Of a stretch of 64,000 nt of DNA, positions 1 through 12,248 are shown in pieces (the first letter of the stretch is position 1; every line of letters begins with the position of its first letter). A model generated the notes under the pieces. That model saw only the letters and a program-made list of their open reading frames with translations, ran no database searches and was not told the DNA's origin. The position numbers were made by a program, and so were the translations under genes. Origin of the DNA: Druceiella hillmani (lineage: Eukaryota > Arthropoda > Insecta > Lepidoptera > Hepialidae); the NCBI GenBank assembly GCA_039881145.1, contig JAYKKI010000039.1, forward strand, positions 16,622,001 through 16,686,000, in the 5' to 3' direction.

Positions 1-414
1 GCAAAGATACCTATATAACCTATAGAAGTGTCAAACACTCGAAGATTGGAAATCAAAAATAATTATTTCTATATTTACTCCAGAGCAGGATACAGAGGCC
101 AGGCGATATTTTAGTCATTGACTAATTTTATTTTCCAAAAAAATGTTATCTTTGTGAGTAGACGTTTTATTACTATTTAGTTTATTTTTCTTCTAAAAAC
201 TGCATAATTAATAAAAAAAAAAACTGTTATTGAAATAATATGTTTCCATATCATTAAATTAACTACGGCAATAGGACTAGGGACATATTTGGTGAAAGGT
301 TCATAGGTAGCGGATAGGCTGAAAATTCTCATGTCATGTCCTCAACAAATTATGTGGCACCCTTCCTGTCTCGCCTGGTGGGATAAAGCAGTTTCCAAAT
401 ATTAAAGATATTAT

Positions 415-578
415 AGCATATAAGTTTCTGCCCCATTTACCGCTTTGGGAATGCGATTATGAAGTTGCTTTGGTAATTAGTTAGTTTTACGTTTAATATT
501 AATTAAATTGTGTCGTTTTTCCATTTTATTAGTTATTATTTATATTATTATGTGTAATGTAAACATTGTTAGTGTTAG
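415..578 (+). mobile_element. 3' tail of a non-LTR retrotransposon (same family as 26 kb)
   Basis: This segment aligns by eye with the last part of the retrotransposon fragment at 26580-26760. Shared words include ACCGCTTT, GGAATGCGATTATG, AGTTGCTT and the AT-rich trailer ending TGTAATGTAAA. It covers only the last few codons and the 3' untranslated part, so no protein can be read. It is a 5'-truncated dead copy, and its strand is set by the 26 kb copy. Confidence 0.6.
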
Positions 579-1290
579 CGCAGATCATTTCTTTTCCTTT
601 ATGTTACATTACGTTTCGATTTGTTTATATTTTCGATTGTTACGTTACATAACTCTTGTCAAGTAAAACTGCGAATTAAACATAAATATTGGATATTTAA
701 GAACTTCAATCTGGATGACCTTTGAAATATAAAATAAGTTATGAAAAATTATGTAAATATATTTTAAATATAATTTATATAATAATATAAATTGTATATT
801 TTTAATATCTTCATATCTAATATGATAGAGAACAGTATGTCATAGGCTGGAATGTTCATACGTTCGAAAAGTACAAAATTTTTCTCAATTTTATTCGATA
901 CAAATATAATATTGAATTATTTCGTATAAATTCTACTAGCAAGGATTGCCTCACTAATATATAATATAGTTTCAGCTTATGAATCAAGATCAAAACAAAT
1001 TTTGATCTTTTGACGGATTCAATTGTAAATAAAATGTTATCAGGTATCAAAATATTTTAATGGCACTATAATATTGAAGTAATAGACAATAGAGGGACAG
1101 ATGCGGCCATAAACCCACAATAATGCTGATAGCGGCACCGATCGCTCCCCTGTCAATTATACCACCAGAACCAAAGTCTATATTTTATGGTTTTTTGTGT
1201 TATCGTTCAGTGATAAGTTGACGTGACATATTTATAAGTGCGAAACATGGAAATTAATTGTCATAGAATAATGAACTAGAAAATGCGACC
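579..1290. other. Non-coding stretch, no gene seen
   Basis: AT-rich sequence with only short random reading frames. A slightly GC-richer patch near 1095-1160 has no recognisable protein similarity in any frame. Nothing else is supported. Confidence 0.5.
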
Positions 1291-1372
1291 AAAATTTATT
1301 AAGGTGACAGTGATTGTGAAACTTGAAGAATAAATTATTATTCTGTTTTCGACTGCGTTCGAATAAATTAAA

Positions 1373-2110
1373 TAATTACCTATAATGAAATTTAAATTCA
1401 ATGAATTTATTTTTGTTTTTAAACTATTTGCCCTTTCTACGCGAAGGAAAGTTGCGCCGTTTCTATTATAGATTTCTAGATCTTCAAATATACTCTTTTT
1501 GGAATGCATCCATGCGCGAATTCTAGAGGTCTAACACAGAGTGACGACAGGAAATCCGAACTCATGTAATTACCTCAAATAAAAATTAAATTCAATCAAT
1601 TTATTTTGTTTTTAAACTAACAATTTCGCCCGATCTTCGCGAAAGAAATTTTCGCTGTTTCTATTACACATTTCTAGATCTTCAAATATACTCTCTTTGG
1701 AATACATTCATGAGCGAGGTATGACAGAGTAACGATAGGAGGTCCTAACTCATATAATTACCTCAAATAAAAATTCAATTTATTAAATTTTTTTTGTTTT
1801 TAAACTAACGATTTTACCCGCTATACGCGAAGGAAAGTTGTGTACTTTCTATTACAGATTTCTAGATCTTCACTATACTTTCTTTGGAATCCATCCTTGA
1901 ACGAGTCCTAGAGATCTGATAGAGAGTGACAATAGGAGGCCCTTACTCATAATTACCTCAAATAAAAATTAAATTCAATCCATTTCTTCTTGTTTTTAAA
2001 CTAACAATTTTTCCCACCCTTCACACTTTTTAAGACTTTCAAACATACTTTCTTTGGAATGCATCCATGATGGAGCCTTAGAGTCTGACAGATAGTGACG
2101 ATAGGTGATC
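1373..2110. repeat. Outer tandem block of the foldback, about 190-bp units x4
   Basis: The motif TAATTACCTCAAATAAAAAT recurs at 1567, 1755 and 1948, with a diverged copy at 1373. Each unit also carries TTTCTAGATCTTCA and CTTTGGAATNCATCCAT. Spacing is 194, 188 and 193 bp. The inverted counterpart on the right covers only about one unit (5490-5681). Confidence 0.8.
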
Positions 2111-2249
2111 CAGCATTAAGAAATATGGTACTGGAAGAAGAGGAAGATTAATTGTATATGCCTTACGACTACTTAGTTGGCAATTTACAAAAAATTTTAA
2201 AAATTTGTTTCCTAATTACAATACAATTACAGACACTAGACACTACATA

Positions 2250-2950
2250 AATTTATTCTGACACGGTTTAGGTTTGCATTTATTAAATAGTTTGTTAAAT
2301 CAAAAAAATAACGGTTATTATAATTAAATTGAATAGTTGTTATTTTACTATCACGTTTAAATACATATAGAGCACGTTTATTCACGTGTATTAACTTTCA
2401 GAGATTTAATACATGACACATACTTAATCTAAAACGGTTAAGGTTTGGAGTTATTGAACGGAATTGAATAGTTTGTTATATCGCAAAAATAACTGTTTAT
2501 TATTGTTAAATTGGATTGTTGTTATTTTACCATCACCATTAAATAAACGTACAGAGCACGTTTATTAATGTGTATTAACTTTTATAGATCTAATACACAA
2601 CGCATATTTAATCTAAAACGGTTTAGGTTTGAAGTTATTGAAGGTAAATGAATAGTTATATCGCAAAAATAACGGTTTATTATTGTTAAGTTGGATTGTT
2701 GTTATTTTACCATGATTACACAAGCGTACTGAGCACGTTTATCCACGTGTATTAACTTTTGTAGATCTAATACACGACACGTATTTAGTCTAAAACGGTT
2801 TAGGTTAGAATTTATTGAATGAAATTGAATAACTTGTTGAATCGCAAAAATAATGTTTTTATTTTTAAATTGTATTTTTTTACTATCACGATTAAATAAA
2901 TGTGCAGAGCGCATTTATTCACGTTAATTAACTTTTACGTATTATTGTCT
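2250..2950. repeat. Inner tandem block, left arm, about 180-bp units x4
   Basis: Units contain AAAACGGTTTAGGTTTG, TATCGCAAAAATAACGG and TTTATTCACGTGTATTAAC. The first word occurs near 2265, 2431, 2617 and 2797, a period of about 166-186 bp. Short apparent reading frames here are repeat artefacts. Confidence 0.8.
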
Positions 2951-3142
2951 ATCACACTTACCATGCAAGCAAAGTTTCCTAGTTACGGAATTAATCATAA
3001 AGTTTGGAAAGCTTTGTGTATAAATGGGGATTAAAAATGTGGGATTCCGTTTTTTTTGGAATACTGTTAGATATATGTTTGTATATTATTGCGGAGATAT
3101 TGCAGGGGATATTTTGAACCTTTCATTTCATATTTTGATATA

Positions 3143-3925
3143 CTTACTAGCGTGGTAAAACAGATTTCTAGTTGTTCGATAATATTTTTGTCGCGAATTT
3201 TGAAATTAAAAATTCTATAAAGTTCTTTAAAACCACTATCATTTCATAGTTTTAAGTTTTCACTTCTATCGGCAGCCGCCATGACTGCCTATGTTTTCTT
3301 AATTTTTTTTGTACGTTTTTTAAGCATCCCATCATTCAATCGTTGTTACGCATTTTTGCTAAGACACCGTAATACTTAATCGAAATTACGATTCGCAAAA
3401 CGCGAACAGTTAATTTATTGTTTAATCCTTTCATTGTGAAAGTATTACATGTGACATAATGAGAAAAAGGAAAACTTCCAGAAGCAGGGTATTTTCCATA
3501 AATTTTCTCATTATTAAACTATAATTATTCACAACACTAATAATTCTGCAACCATATGATAATTGTTCGGAGTTTAAAAACGATTACCTTGTGATTATTC
3601 AACCATACGCTGTGGAGGAAGAATTAATTTATCCGACTGCAGCACCTGTAACCAAAATTGTCATCTCACATTAAAATAGTAATATCACCAATAACTTCAG
3701 ATTATAATATTTTTGCATAAGATTTTAGAAGGTTTAGCAACTAAAATATTTTTTGATCACTAATACTAATTGTTAAAAATCGTTATGATAATTCCTTTCC
3801 AACATCCTTGATACAAATTACATATACAGTTACATAAGATAATACCACTTAGATAATATTGAATAACCGTTTACTTTGTAATCCACCCCTTAATTTTGAA
3901 ACATAACTATCCCTTTAATGTATAT
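3143..3925. other. Unique loop of the foldback element
   Basis: The sequence between the two inverted arms. It is AT-rich, has no reading frame of note, and shows no internal repeat. It may be the original core of the element or sequence captured between two copies. Confidence 0.5.
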
Positions 3926-4139
3926 TATATCAAAATATGAAATGAAAGGTTCAAAATATCCCATGCAATATCTCCGCAATAATATACAAACATATATCTA
4001 ACAGTATTCCAAAAAAAACGGAATCCCACATTTTTAATTCCTATTAATACACAAAGCTTTCCAAACTTTATGATTAATTCCGTAACTAGGAAACTTTTCT
4101 TGCATGGTAAGTGTGATAGACAATAATACGTAAAAGTTA

Positions 4140-5230
4140 ATTAACGTGAATAAATGCGCTCTGCACGTTTATTTAATCGTGATAGTAAAATAACAATACA
4201 ATTTAAAAATAAAAACATTATTTTTGCGATTCAACAAGTTATTCAATTTCATTTAATAACTTCAAATCTAAACCGTTTTAAATTAAATATGTCTCGTATA
4301 TTAGATCTATAAAAGTTAATACACGTGAATAAACGCGTTCTGTATGTTTATTTAATCGTAATAGAAAAACAACAACAATCAATTTTAACAATAAAAACAT
4401 TATTTTTATGATTAAACAAATTATTCAATTTCATTCAATAACCTCAAAACTAAACCGTTTTAGACTAAATATGTGTCATGTATTAGATCTATAAAAGTTA
4501 ATACACGTGAATTATCGCGCTCTGTTCGTTTATTTAATCGTGATAGTAAAACAAGAACAATCAAATTTAACAATAAAAAACCTTATTTTTATGATTTAAA
4601 AAACTATTCAATTTCATGAAATAACTTCAAATCTAAACCGTTTTAGATTAATATGTGTCGTGTACTAGATCTATAAAAGTTAATACACATGAATAAACGC
4701 GCTCTGTATGTTTATTTAATCGGGAGGGTAAAATGACAACAATCCAATTTAACAATAATAAACCGTTATTTTTTCTATATAACAAACTATACAATTACAT
4801 TCAATAACTTTTAACCTAAACCGTTTTAGATTAAATATGTGTCGTGTATTAGATTCATAAAAGTTAATACACGTGAATAAACGTGATCTATACGTTTATT
4901 TGATCGTGGTAGTAAAATAACAACAATTCAATTTAACAATAATAAACCGTTATTTTTGGGATTTAACAAACTATTCAATTCCATTCAATAACTTCAAACC
5001 TTAACTGTTTTAGATTAAATATGTGTCGTGTATTAGATCTATGAAAGTTAATACACGTGAATTATCGCGCTCTATATGTATTTAATCGTGATAGTAAAAT
5101 AACAACTATCCAATTGAATAATAATAAACCGTTATTTTTTCGATTTAACAAACTATTCATTAAATGCAAACCTAAACCGTGTCAGAATAAATATGTGTAG
5201 TGTCTAGTGTATGTGTAGTGTCTGTAATTG
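4140..5230. repeat. Inner tandem block, right arm, about 180-bp units x6
   Basis: Inverted counterpart of the block at 2250-2950. The motif CTAAACCGTTTTAGA (or close variants) recurs near 4268, 4451, 4633, 4814, 4996 and 5171, about every 180 bp. Each unit carries GTTAATACACGTGAATAAACG and a TTTAATCGTGATAGTAAA word, with minor variants. There are two more units than in the left arm, which is consistent with unequal exchange within the arm. Confidence 0.8.
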
Positions 5231-5261
5231 TATTGTAATCAGGAAACTAATTTTCCTTTAC

Positions 5262-5390
5262 AACGATATTTTAGATTTATGTGATAGAATTAACCACGAG
5301 ACGCCATGAAAGTGTATGCTCTCTGCTCGACTCATTATGCAACAAGGGTGGCACCCATTACTAATGTAGTGAGTGTTTAGAATTTAGAAG
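5262..5390. other. Insert unique to the right foldback arm
   Basis: About 125 bp here have no counterpart at the matching place in the left arm (near 2175-2200). The segment is more GC-rich than its surroundings and includes GTGGCACCCATTACTAATG. It could be a small insertion, or sequence lost from the left arm. No family was recognised. Confidence 0.45.
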
Positions 5391-5776
5391 TGGTAAATTG
5401 CCAACTAAGTAGTCTTAAGGCATACACAATTAATCTTCATCTTCTTCCAGTACCATATTTCTTAACGCTGGATCACCTATCGTCACTATCTGTGAGACTC
5501 CAAAGAAGTCTTAAAAAGAGTGAAGGGCGGGAAAAATCATTAGTTTAAAAACAAAAATAAATTGATTGAATTTAATTTTTATTTGAAGTAATTATGAGTA
5601 AAGGCCTCCTATTGTCACTCTCTGTCAGATCTCTAGGACTCGTTCAAGGATGGATTCCAAAGAAAGTATAGTGAAGATCTATAACACTGACTGGCCTGTT
5701 GTTTAGCATTCATTAAAAGGGAGTTTATTAAATATTTTAGTATCCAGTTACTAAATATTTTAATATTGCGTTTAAG

Positions 5777-5777
<1 letters not shown>

Positions 5778-5820
<43 letters not shown>
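5778..5820. repeat. (TA)n microsatellite
   Basis: Uninterrupted TA dinucleotides at the 5' end of the Helitron relic, probably an expansion of the short TATATA lead of this element type. Confidence 0.9.
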
Positions 5821-5826
<6 letters not shown>

Positions 5827-6489
5827 AAGTCGTGTTAGTTACACCGTTTATAGCTCAAGAACGGCTGGACCAATTTTTTTTATTTTTGTGTTTTTGGATT
5901 TGTATTCGTCGGGAATAGGATAATAAGTATTAAAACATTGGGAAAATTCACGAAAAAAAATTTATGAAGAAAAATTATTTTCCCATACATTTTGTATGGA
6001 ACGGCTTTGATGATGATATATCGAGAATGGATTGACTGTTTTTTTTTTTCATTGAAAATTTATATGATTATTATATATTTATTGAATTTTTTTATCTCGG
6101 CTTCGAGAAGTTTCTTCGCGCATTGGAAAAGTAAAAAAATCACAAATAATTTAATTGTGTATAAAACGTAATATGTTATAAATGACAGAAGAAAAAGAAA
6201 AAGTATGTCATAAATGACAGACCCGAACGAAAATGATAATTGGATTTTAATAATTGATAATTCCGTTTTCGACCGTTATTTCATTTGAGTTTGAATTAAG
6301 TAATTCTCTTCAAACGATTTTTTATGAAATTCATTAGCGAAGAGTGATTTCAAATAGTTGAGTTAAATTTTATGAAGATGTTCACTTTGTGAGCTTATGA
6401 TATTTGTGGGGTATCGATACTTGCTTCATTATGTAATTTACGTGATTAATTTTTGTGTGATTAATTTTAGTGTTATTTATAATGCTGAA

Positions 6490-7370
6490 AGTCTAATCTA
6501 TCACAACGAAACCGTAATGCAATTCGACTTAGGAATATTGCGAATCAATCCACTGCAGATGAACAAGAAATTGCATGGGAAGAGCGCCGCGTAAGTATGG
6601 CCCGACTCAAGAACAAGACTAACAGCTCAGTTGGCAACGAAAAATCGTCGAGCTTATCGCACATATCAACAACGTAATAAACTTCGACGCGCAAGAAGAA
6701 ATGCTTCAAGCGTTGATTTGAATCGAGTAACATTACAATACGACTGCATAATTGACTACAGCTCGCATCCTTTCGTTCGAATTGGCTCAATGGATATTGT
6801 TTGCGACCATTGCGATGCATTGAATTAGTTCGCTGGAGAAACGCCTGGATTGTACTCTCTCAGTGGCAAGATGAAATTGTCATTCTTGCTTCTGCCCCCT
6901 GAGTCATTGCATTCATTATTTCGTACCGAAACACCAGAATCATGACATTTTCTATCGAACGTTCAAAGATATAAGGGGTGTTTCCAAATGACTTCATTTG
7001 GAGCAGACATTTTCGAAGAACGCGGATTTAATCTGACATTCAAGGTAATTTCAACTAGAGAGAATAAAAGTTTATTTTCTTTTGGTGATCATAATTAATA
7101 AATATAACTTCGCCTTCGACTTTATACATCCAAGGCCAAATTCATAATCGAATTGGATTATTGCAACCGCATGAAGGTGTACAGCATTATCTAAATTTAC
7201 TTCACGGGCAGCATGGAGGAACAACTTGATCGGTGTCAAAAGATCGAATCAGCAATAAAAAGAGAAGTTCTTCAAGATTTGCAGCAACTACTTCCTGAAC
7301 ATCATACATTGGTTAGGTTGTTCATAACTACGTTTGGTCGCACGCCAAGTGATGACTACAGAGTCGTGAT
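6490..7370 (+). pseudogene. Decayed Helitron replicase-helicase N-terminal region
   Basis: Pieces in different frames read like the amino-terminal half of Helitron Rep/Hel proteins. First comes an Arg/Gln-rich part (SQRNRNAIRLRNIANQ), then RRAYRTYQQRNKLRRARR. After that comes the typical block IDYSSHPFVRIGSMDIVC with the CDHC zinc-type pair, then GETPGLYSLSGKMKLSFL, FQMTSFGA, and last QQLLPEHHTLVRLF followed by TPSDDYRVVI. Frameshifts near 6615-6635, a stop near 6826 and large deletions separate the pieces. The relaxase HUH and helicase domains are missing, so no product can be made. Confidence 0.8.
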
Positions 7371-7516
7371 TTTAATGTTATTTTAATTTAATTAAAATAG
7401 TTTTCATTTTGATTTGTATATTTATTGAACTTAATTCATGTTGAATATTCATTTTAACTTAATAAAAAACTGAATTTAATTCAGTCAATAAGTTAAAGTT
7501 TGCCGGGTCAGCTAGT

Positions 7517-8804
7517 TCCATATTATAATTTTCTCATTTTTTGTGTGGAAACTAAATTCACAACAATTTTATCAATTTAATGAACAAAAAAATTGATACT
7601 TTTTCTTATTTAGAAGTTTCGATTAATTGTTTGTTATATGCATTATTTTTTTTATCACAAGGTTTTTTTAAACATCCTCAGCAGTTTTAAAACATTTTTA
7701 CAAAAAATATCGACATCCGTCAAATACCCTATTTGTAACAAAAGAGAAAATATATTTTCACGAATATATTCCCTGTATTATATTTTTAATATATCAAGAA
7801 TTGTTAATAAGAAATACAAATGGCAAACAATAAAGATTTAACGAATTATGTAATAACCCTTTAGAAATCAATACCAGTTTGATTGCTTTGTAGTCATTGC
7901 CTAAATTAATTAAAAGTAACTGTTAACTGACATTGACACACAGATCTAACATTGACATTCAATTCATTATTGTAAAAATGAATAACTTTTTTGCTGTTTT
8001 CCAGTTTACTTTTTTTGGACGGGCTTGCGATTTTCTTGGATTAGTATGTTTCATCTGTATATAGAGGATACAAGATAAATTTACAATTGGTTTCATTTTA
8101 CTGGTACAAAAAGCTCTTTAGAAATAGAATTTAAAAGTAATTATGTGAAAACCTGACTTTTCATCGAAAATACGAAATTTCTCCTTTGTTCTGATTGACT
8201 ATTTATATCAAACTTTTAGGAAACTAATTTTTCCATTTTCTCCAGTTAAGAGTGCAATGAAAAAAATAAAAAAATTCTCCTCGTAATATCTGGGCTCAAT
8301 GGTACATACACTTTTGCCAATCTCCTTTATTTATTTATTATCATTTTTGGCTTTGGAGATAAAGATCACTAAAAAGACCTCTATGTCATTATGAGATACC
8401 AAACGGCAGCTAAGTATGATCGATAAACTCTGATTCTATACCACCCTTTGATTGTATATATACAATAACAATTAGACTTTCAATTAGTTTCCGCCATTAC
8501 GCTCTAATGACGGATGAGGCGTTTCCGGTATCAGTAAACATCTGTTAGGTTTGAGTCCATTGCGAAGTACCTACGTCAGACTAATACCATCGAAATGAGT
8601 GCGCTGTTTATAATTAAATGTTGCTATTTATAAGAGAACATACTCGTATTTAAATCGTGATGCGGGAACAGCTGTAGATGATTACCGTCATGTATTTTCG
8701 TCTAAATGTAATTATTTGTTTATACAGAGAAATGGGTAAAGCAAATGGGAAAAAAATTAAGACTTCTGAGAATCAAACTAAATTTGTATTTAGGTTTCGT
8801 TAAG
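7517..8804. other. Non-coding stretch, no gene seen
   Basis: AT-rich DNA. The only reading frames are short and of low complexity. A patch around 8500-8600 is more mixed in composition (GACGGATGAGGCGTTTCCGG) but shows no protein similarity or repeat in this window. Confidence 0.5.
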
Positions 8805-9160
8805 TTCAGAGTATTTTGTCTGTAGTTTTCGAAAGTTATTTTCCTTCACATTATTTTGCATCAATCTGGAAATTTTTGCGAAATTTATTTGTGGTAATAA
8901 TGGATCGAATGTGTTAGCATTCTTCATTTTAGTTATTTATTAGAGAAAATAGAATTATGATTACTATTTAGTGATACTGTTAGAATTGCCATAACTTCAG
9001 TGTATTTTATCTGAAGTTTTCGAATATTCTTTTCCTTCACATTATTTTGCAACAACCTGGAAATTTTTATGAAATTTTATTTTGAAGTAATAAGGGATTT
9101 AATATGTTAACCTTTTTAATTTTAGTTGTTTTTTAAAGAAAATATAATTGCGATTATTGT
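8805..9160. repeat. Tandem duplication, period about 191 bp
   Basis: Two diverged copies in tandem. Each begins TTCAGNGTATTTTRTCTG and includes TTTTCCTTCACATTATTTTGC, AACCTGGAAATTTTT-like words and a TTTTAGTTRTTT end. The second copy starts at 8996. Confidence 0.8.
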
Positions 9161-9283
9161 TGAAATTAAATTATTTTGGAAAGAAACATATGTGATGGAA
9201 TTAAAAATAGAATTGGTGACATTAAATAAACCTTAATAACTTGTACTATGAGAGCTTTATTCGTATTTACGTATAACAATTGG

Positions 9284-9284
<1 letters not shown>

Positions 9285-9342
<58 letters not shown>
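9285..9342. repeat. (TA)n microsatellite
   Basis: About 28 TA units. The minus-strand frame through it, giving alternating Ile-Tyr, is an artefact. Confidence 0.95.
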
Positions 9343-9346
<4 letters not shown>

Positions 9347-11150
9347 TGTATACCTTTAAAATCGAGGGCATACAATAACATAGAAATAGATCCTTAGAAC
9401 AGATCAATTCTTCAACGGAGAATCCATTGCAAGATTTTTTAAAGTTACAAAAAATAAATTAATTTGGGAGACGTGTGTCATAGTATTGCTATTTAAGTGC
9501 TACTTTTTTAAACATTTCCATTAAAATGTATCCGTATTTCTTGTAATACGAAATTTAGGCTCAAAGTTCTTCCCTTATCATATTTCGAGGTCAGTGTCAG
9601 CAGACTGACCTAGATTAAATGTTATTTGTTCTCATTTTATTTTGCAAAAATGTATCTATTAAAATGATCCAACTTTGATTTATGTTGTATTGTTTTTATT
9701 TCTGTTAGAGTATATATATCTGGAGAACTTTAAACTGAAAATCACTCCTATCATGTTACTGTATGAATAACGTAAAACTTTCGGGTGCCTTTAAGTTGAC
9801 GTCTGAATGTTGTATCATCATGAAACCTTTAGTTTGACAACTACGTACGTTAAAATAGTCTTTATTCACTATACGTAAAATAGCTATAACAATGAAGTTG
9901 CTGCTGACTTTATAGATTATTTAAATATTTATTTCGATAATTTAAATTTAGTTTTACTAGTAGAATTAATTGGGCGAACTGAAAAGAAACACGACTAATT
10001 TTTATAGTTAGGTATATAAATTATGTTATACATTAAATTATATATACATCTTTATATATTTCATCTCATAAGAATAACATTTCATTTGCAGAAACGCTAA
10101 TAAAGTCCGTAACCGAAAATTGAGGAATGTCTCAGATCCATACACGCTACCAAGCAATCTTATCGACTGTCTAAAGAAATAATAAAAAAAATATAACATT
10201 TTGAGACTGATGTTGAAACTGACACACCAAATAAACATTACTTGACGCGCAAAAAAACTAAATAACCTGTAAAAAGGCGTCTCCTGTCATCCATAGATAG
10301 ATAAAATACAAAACTGTCAACGCCGAAGAAATAGCTCCGTCCCTTTCTTTCTGCTCGAAAAATTAAATAATGCTATTACTTTCTCTCAAGCCCATCAAAA
10401 CATTAACGAGCAATAAAGGTTAAGAAAACGCTAATGCAATATAATTTGCCTATTTTTAAAGCCAACCTTAAGACGTGCTTTAGCTATCGTTATTGTCGTG
10501 CTTTAGGTATCATATACTTAAAGTAAAGTGAATGATACAACATACGGCTGATTATCTTGAACCAGGATTCAGTTACTTAAGCCAAGTAACTGAATACTGA
10601 ACCATTTTACCTTATCAATTTAAGCCAATTTAAAGCTTCCCAACCTTAATAGAGCCGCATTCAAGCTTGTCCAAAATATAAAATTTTCAATTTTTTTTAC
10701 TGGATACTTATTTTTTTGAATTATTAAATATAGAATTTTTAATTATTTTTAACTTAATAATTATTATTTTTAAATATTAATTGTACATTATTTTAAATCT
10801 AATTGCCTAGAATGTATTTCACAGGCACATATTGTGAATTTTTAAAAATACCTTGATTTTATTATTCCCAATTTTTCTCATATTTTATTCTTAGTTCTTT
10901 GTAAAAACCTGGTAATAAAACGTCGATGGTAGTTTGATCAGTTATTTCTTAGTGAAAAAAATCAAAAACTATATTTTTACACCACCGAAAGAGCTATTTT
11001 TAATGATACTTCATATGCTGATGCAGAAAAGTAATATTAAATATTTTAGTTTTGGGTCAAGGAATCTTAAATTATATGTGGATTTCAAGTTTCTGTATTA
11101 TTAGTTTAGAATCATAAACGGCTAGTTGTCGATTTACTTCAATACCTCGT
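9343..11150. other. Non-coding stretch, no gene seen
   Basis: AT-rich DNA without convincing reading frames. A more mixed patch at about 10250-10520 (GAGCAATAAAGGTTAAG, CTAATGCAATATAATTTGCC) could be a weak regulatory element. Nothing firm is supported. Confidence 0.45.
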
Positions 11151-11154
11151 TTTT

Positions 11155-11580
11155 CTACTGTTAAATATCTTGGCCTACTGATTGATAAACATGTGAGAAT
11201 ATGATATCTCTAATCTCTATCAATAATTTTTTTTATTTTAAGAAGTACTGTCTTAAATATCTTCAAACATTTCTCCCATTTCTATTGTTTGTTTTTACGT
11301 GTTTGTATTGAACCATTAGTTATTATATTTTCAATATATCCAACGCTTTGATGGCCTATTGATTGAGCAACGTGTAGATTTTCAGCCGTAAATATTTGTT
11401 AAGAAACACTTGTCATAAATATCTTCAAAAATTTCTCCCACTTCTGTTGTTTGTTTTTATGTGCTTGGATTTCATAATTTGTTATTATATTTTCAATATA
11501 TTTAACGCTTTGGTGGCCTACTGATTGATCAGCATGTGAGAACATGCCATCCCCAGGTAAATAATTTTAATCTTAAGTTC
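11155..11580. repeat. Tandem repeat, about 165-180 bp units x2.5
   Basis: The motif TTGGCCTACTGATTGAT recurs in variant form near 11170, 11350 and 11513. Between the copies lie the shared words TTTCTCCCAYTTCT, TTGTTTGTTTTTA and TATTATATTTTCAATATAT. It is non-coding. Confidence 0.8.
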
Positions 11581-12103
11581 TTCAAACCATGACCAACGCT
11601 TTAGGTAAATCTATAAGTTTTCAAGAAATAAATAAATAAAATGATCGAATGACATTAACTTAGCGTTATTTATGTAAAAAAAGCTTAACCATTGATATTA
11701 CGTGTATCAATACAAAATAAGTTTCACTTAAAGTAAAACATGTGGAATGACGCAGATGAACGTACGAAGTGAATAAGCGAATGGACGATAATGAGACTAA
11801 AAGATGTAAGGGTAGAAGTGTAGACGTTTTATCAATGCTCAAACTCGATTGAATGAAAGAAAAGAGTGTTGAAAGAAACTTGGAAATTCAGGCGTTTGAA
11901 GTAACACTGTTTCGTACTAGTTAATTTAATTCAAATTCCTACTGTCGACTTTATTATAATACATAGAAATTATGACTAATCTTTCAGTAACGAAATTAAG
12001 AATCCTTCGTTTGTATAAGAAATATTTAAAAAATTAATTTATTTTGTATTCAGAAATTTATATTTCGTCATCGGCACCATTTGTTGATCATTAATTATTG
12101 AAT

Positions 12104-12248
12104 ATATTTGGCGCTAATTTTGTAGAAATTCATTATTCACAATTAAATGAAACTACGTGGTGTAGTATTATTTCTACTTTCTTTATGTTCTTTACCACGA
12201 CCTAGGTTTCGTTGTATTACATCTTCAGGTGGGATATTAGCTAAGATA
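12104..12248 (-). mobile_element. Hammerhead-core element, copy 1 (minus)
   Basis: Read on the minus strand this runs TTAGCTAATATCCCACCTGA, then the ribozyme-like core, then CTACGTAGTTTCATTTAATT-like sequence (with GTG variants) and the 3' part ending near TTTGGCGC on the plus strand. It is arranged head-to-head with copy 2, so the two form a near-perfect palindrome with only about 15 bp between cores. The core of this copy lacks three bases of stem II compared with copy 2. The family recurs at 37.5, 49.1 and 63.5 kb. Confidence 0.75.

Larger units (their letters stand above)
1300..5681. mobile_element. Giant foldback-type element with tandem-repeat arms
   Basis: An inverted repeat about 4.3 kb long. 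The left arm (about 1866-3142) is the reverse complement of the right arm (3926-5681), and near the inner ends the match is almost perfect. For example, the words around 2945-3140 reappear inverted at 3928-4130. Each arm is built from tandem repeats: an outer block of about 190-bp units and an inner block of about 180-bp units. A unique loop of about 783 bp separates them. The right arm has more inner units (6 versus 4) and an extra insert of about 125 bp, and it stops at 5681 within an outer unit. The left outer array continues to about 1373. No transposase frame is present. The layout resembles Foldback (FB) elements of flies, but the family is not identified. Confidence 0.75.
5778..7515 (+). 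mobile_element. Relic Helitron (rolling-circle transposon)
   Basis: The 5' part is an expanded (AT)n tract followed by the characteristic lead GTTAGTTACACCGTTTATAG and CTCAAGAACGGCTGGACCAA. The 3' end is GCCGGGTCAGCTAG followed by T at 7516, matching the CTRR-type terminus of Helitrons. Between the ends lie decayed pieces of the Helitron protein (6490-7370). The total of about 1.7 kb is far shorter than an autonomous copy. Helitrons leave no target duplication, so none is expected. The exact 5' base is uncertain because of the AT repeat. Confidence 0.85.

Noticed and set aside
6545..6820. 91-codon minus-strand frame
   Set aside because: It is antisense to the Helitron protein relic, which explains the sequence on the plus strand.
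9166..9381. 71-codon frame with an Ile-Tyr run
   Set aside because: It is produced by the (TA)n microsatellite. The same holds for frames across 23440-23491 and 44008-44090.
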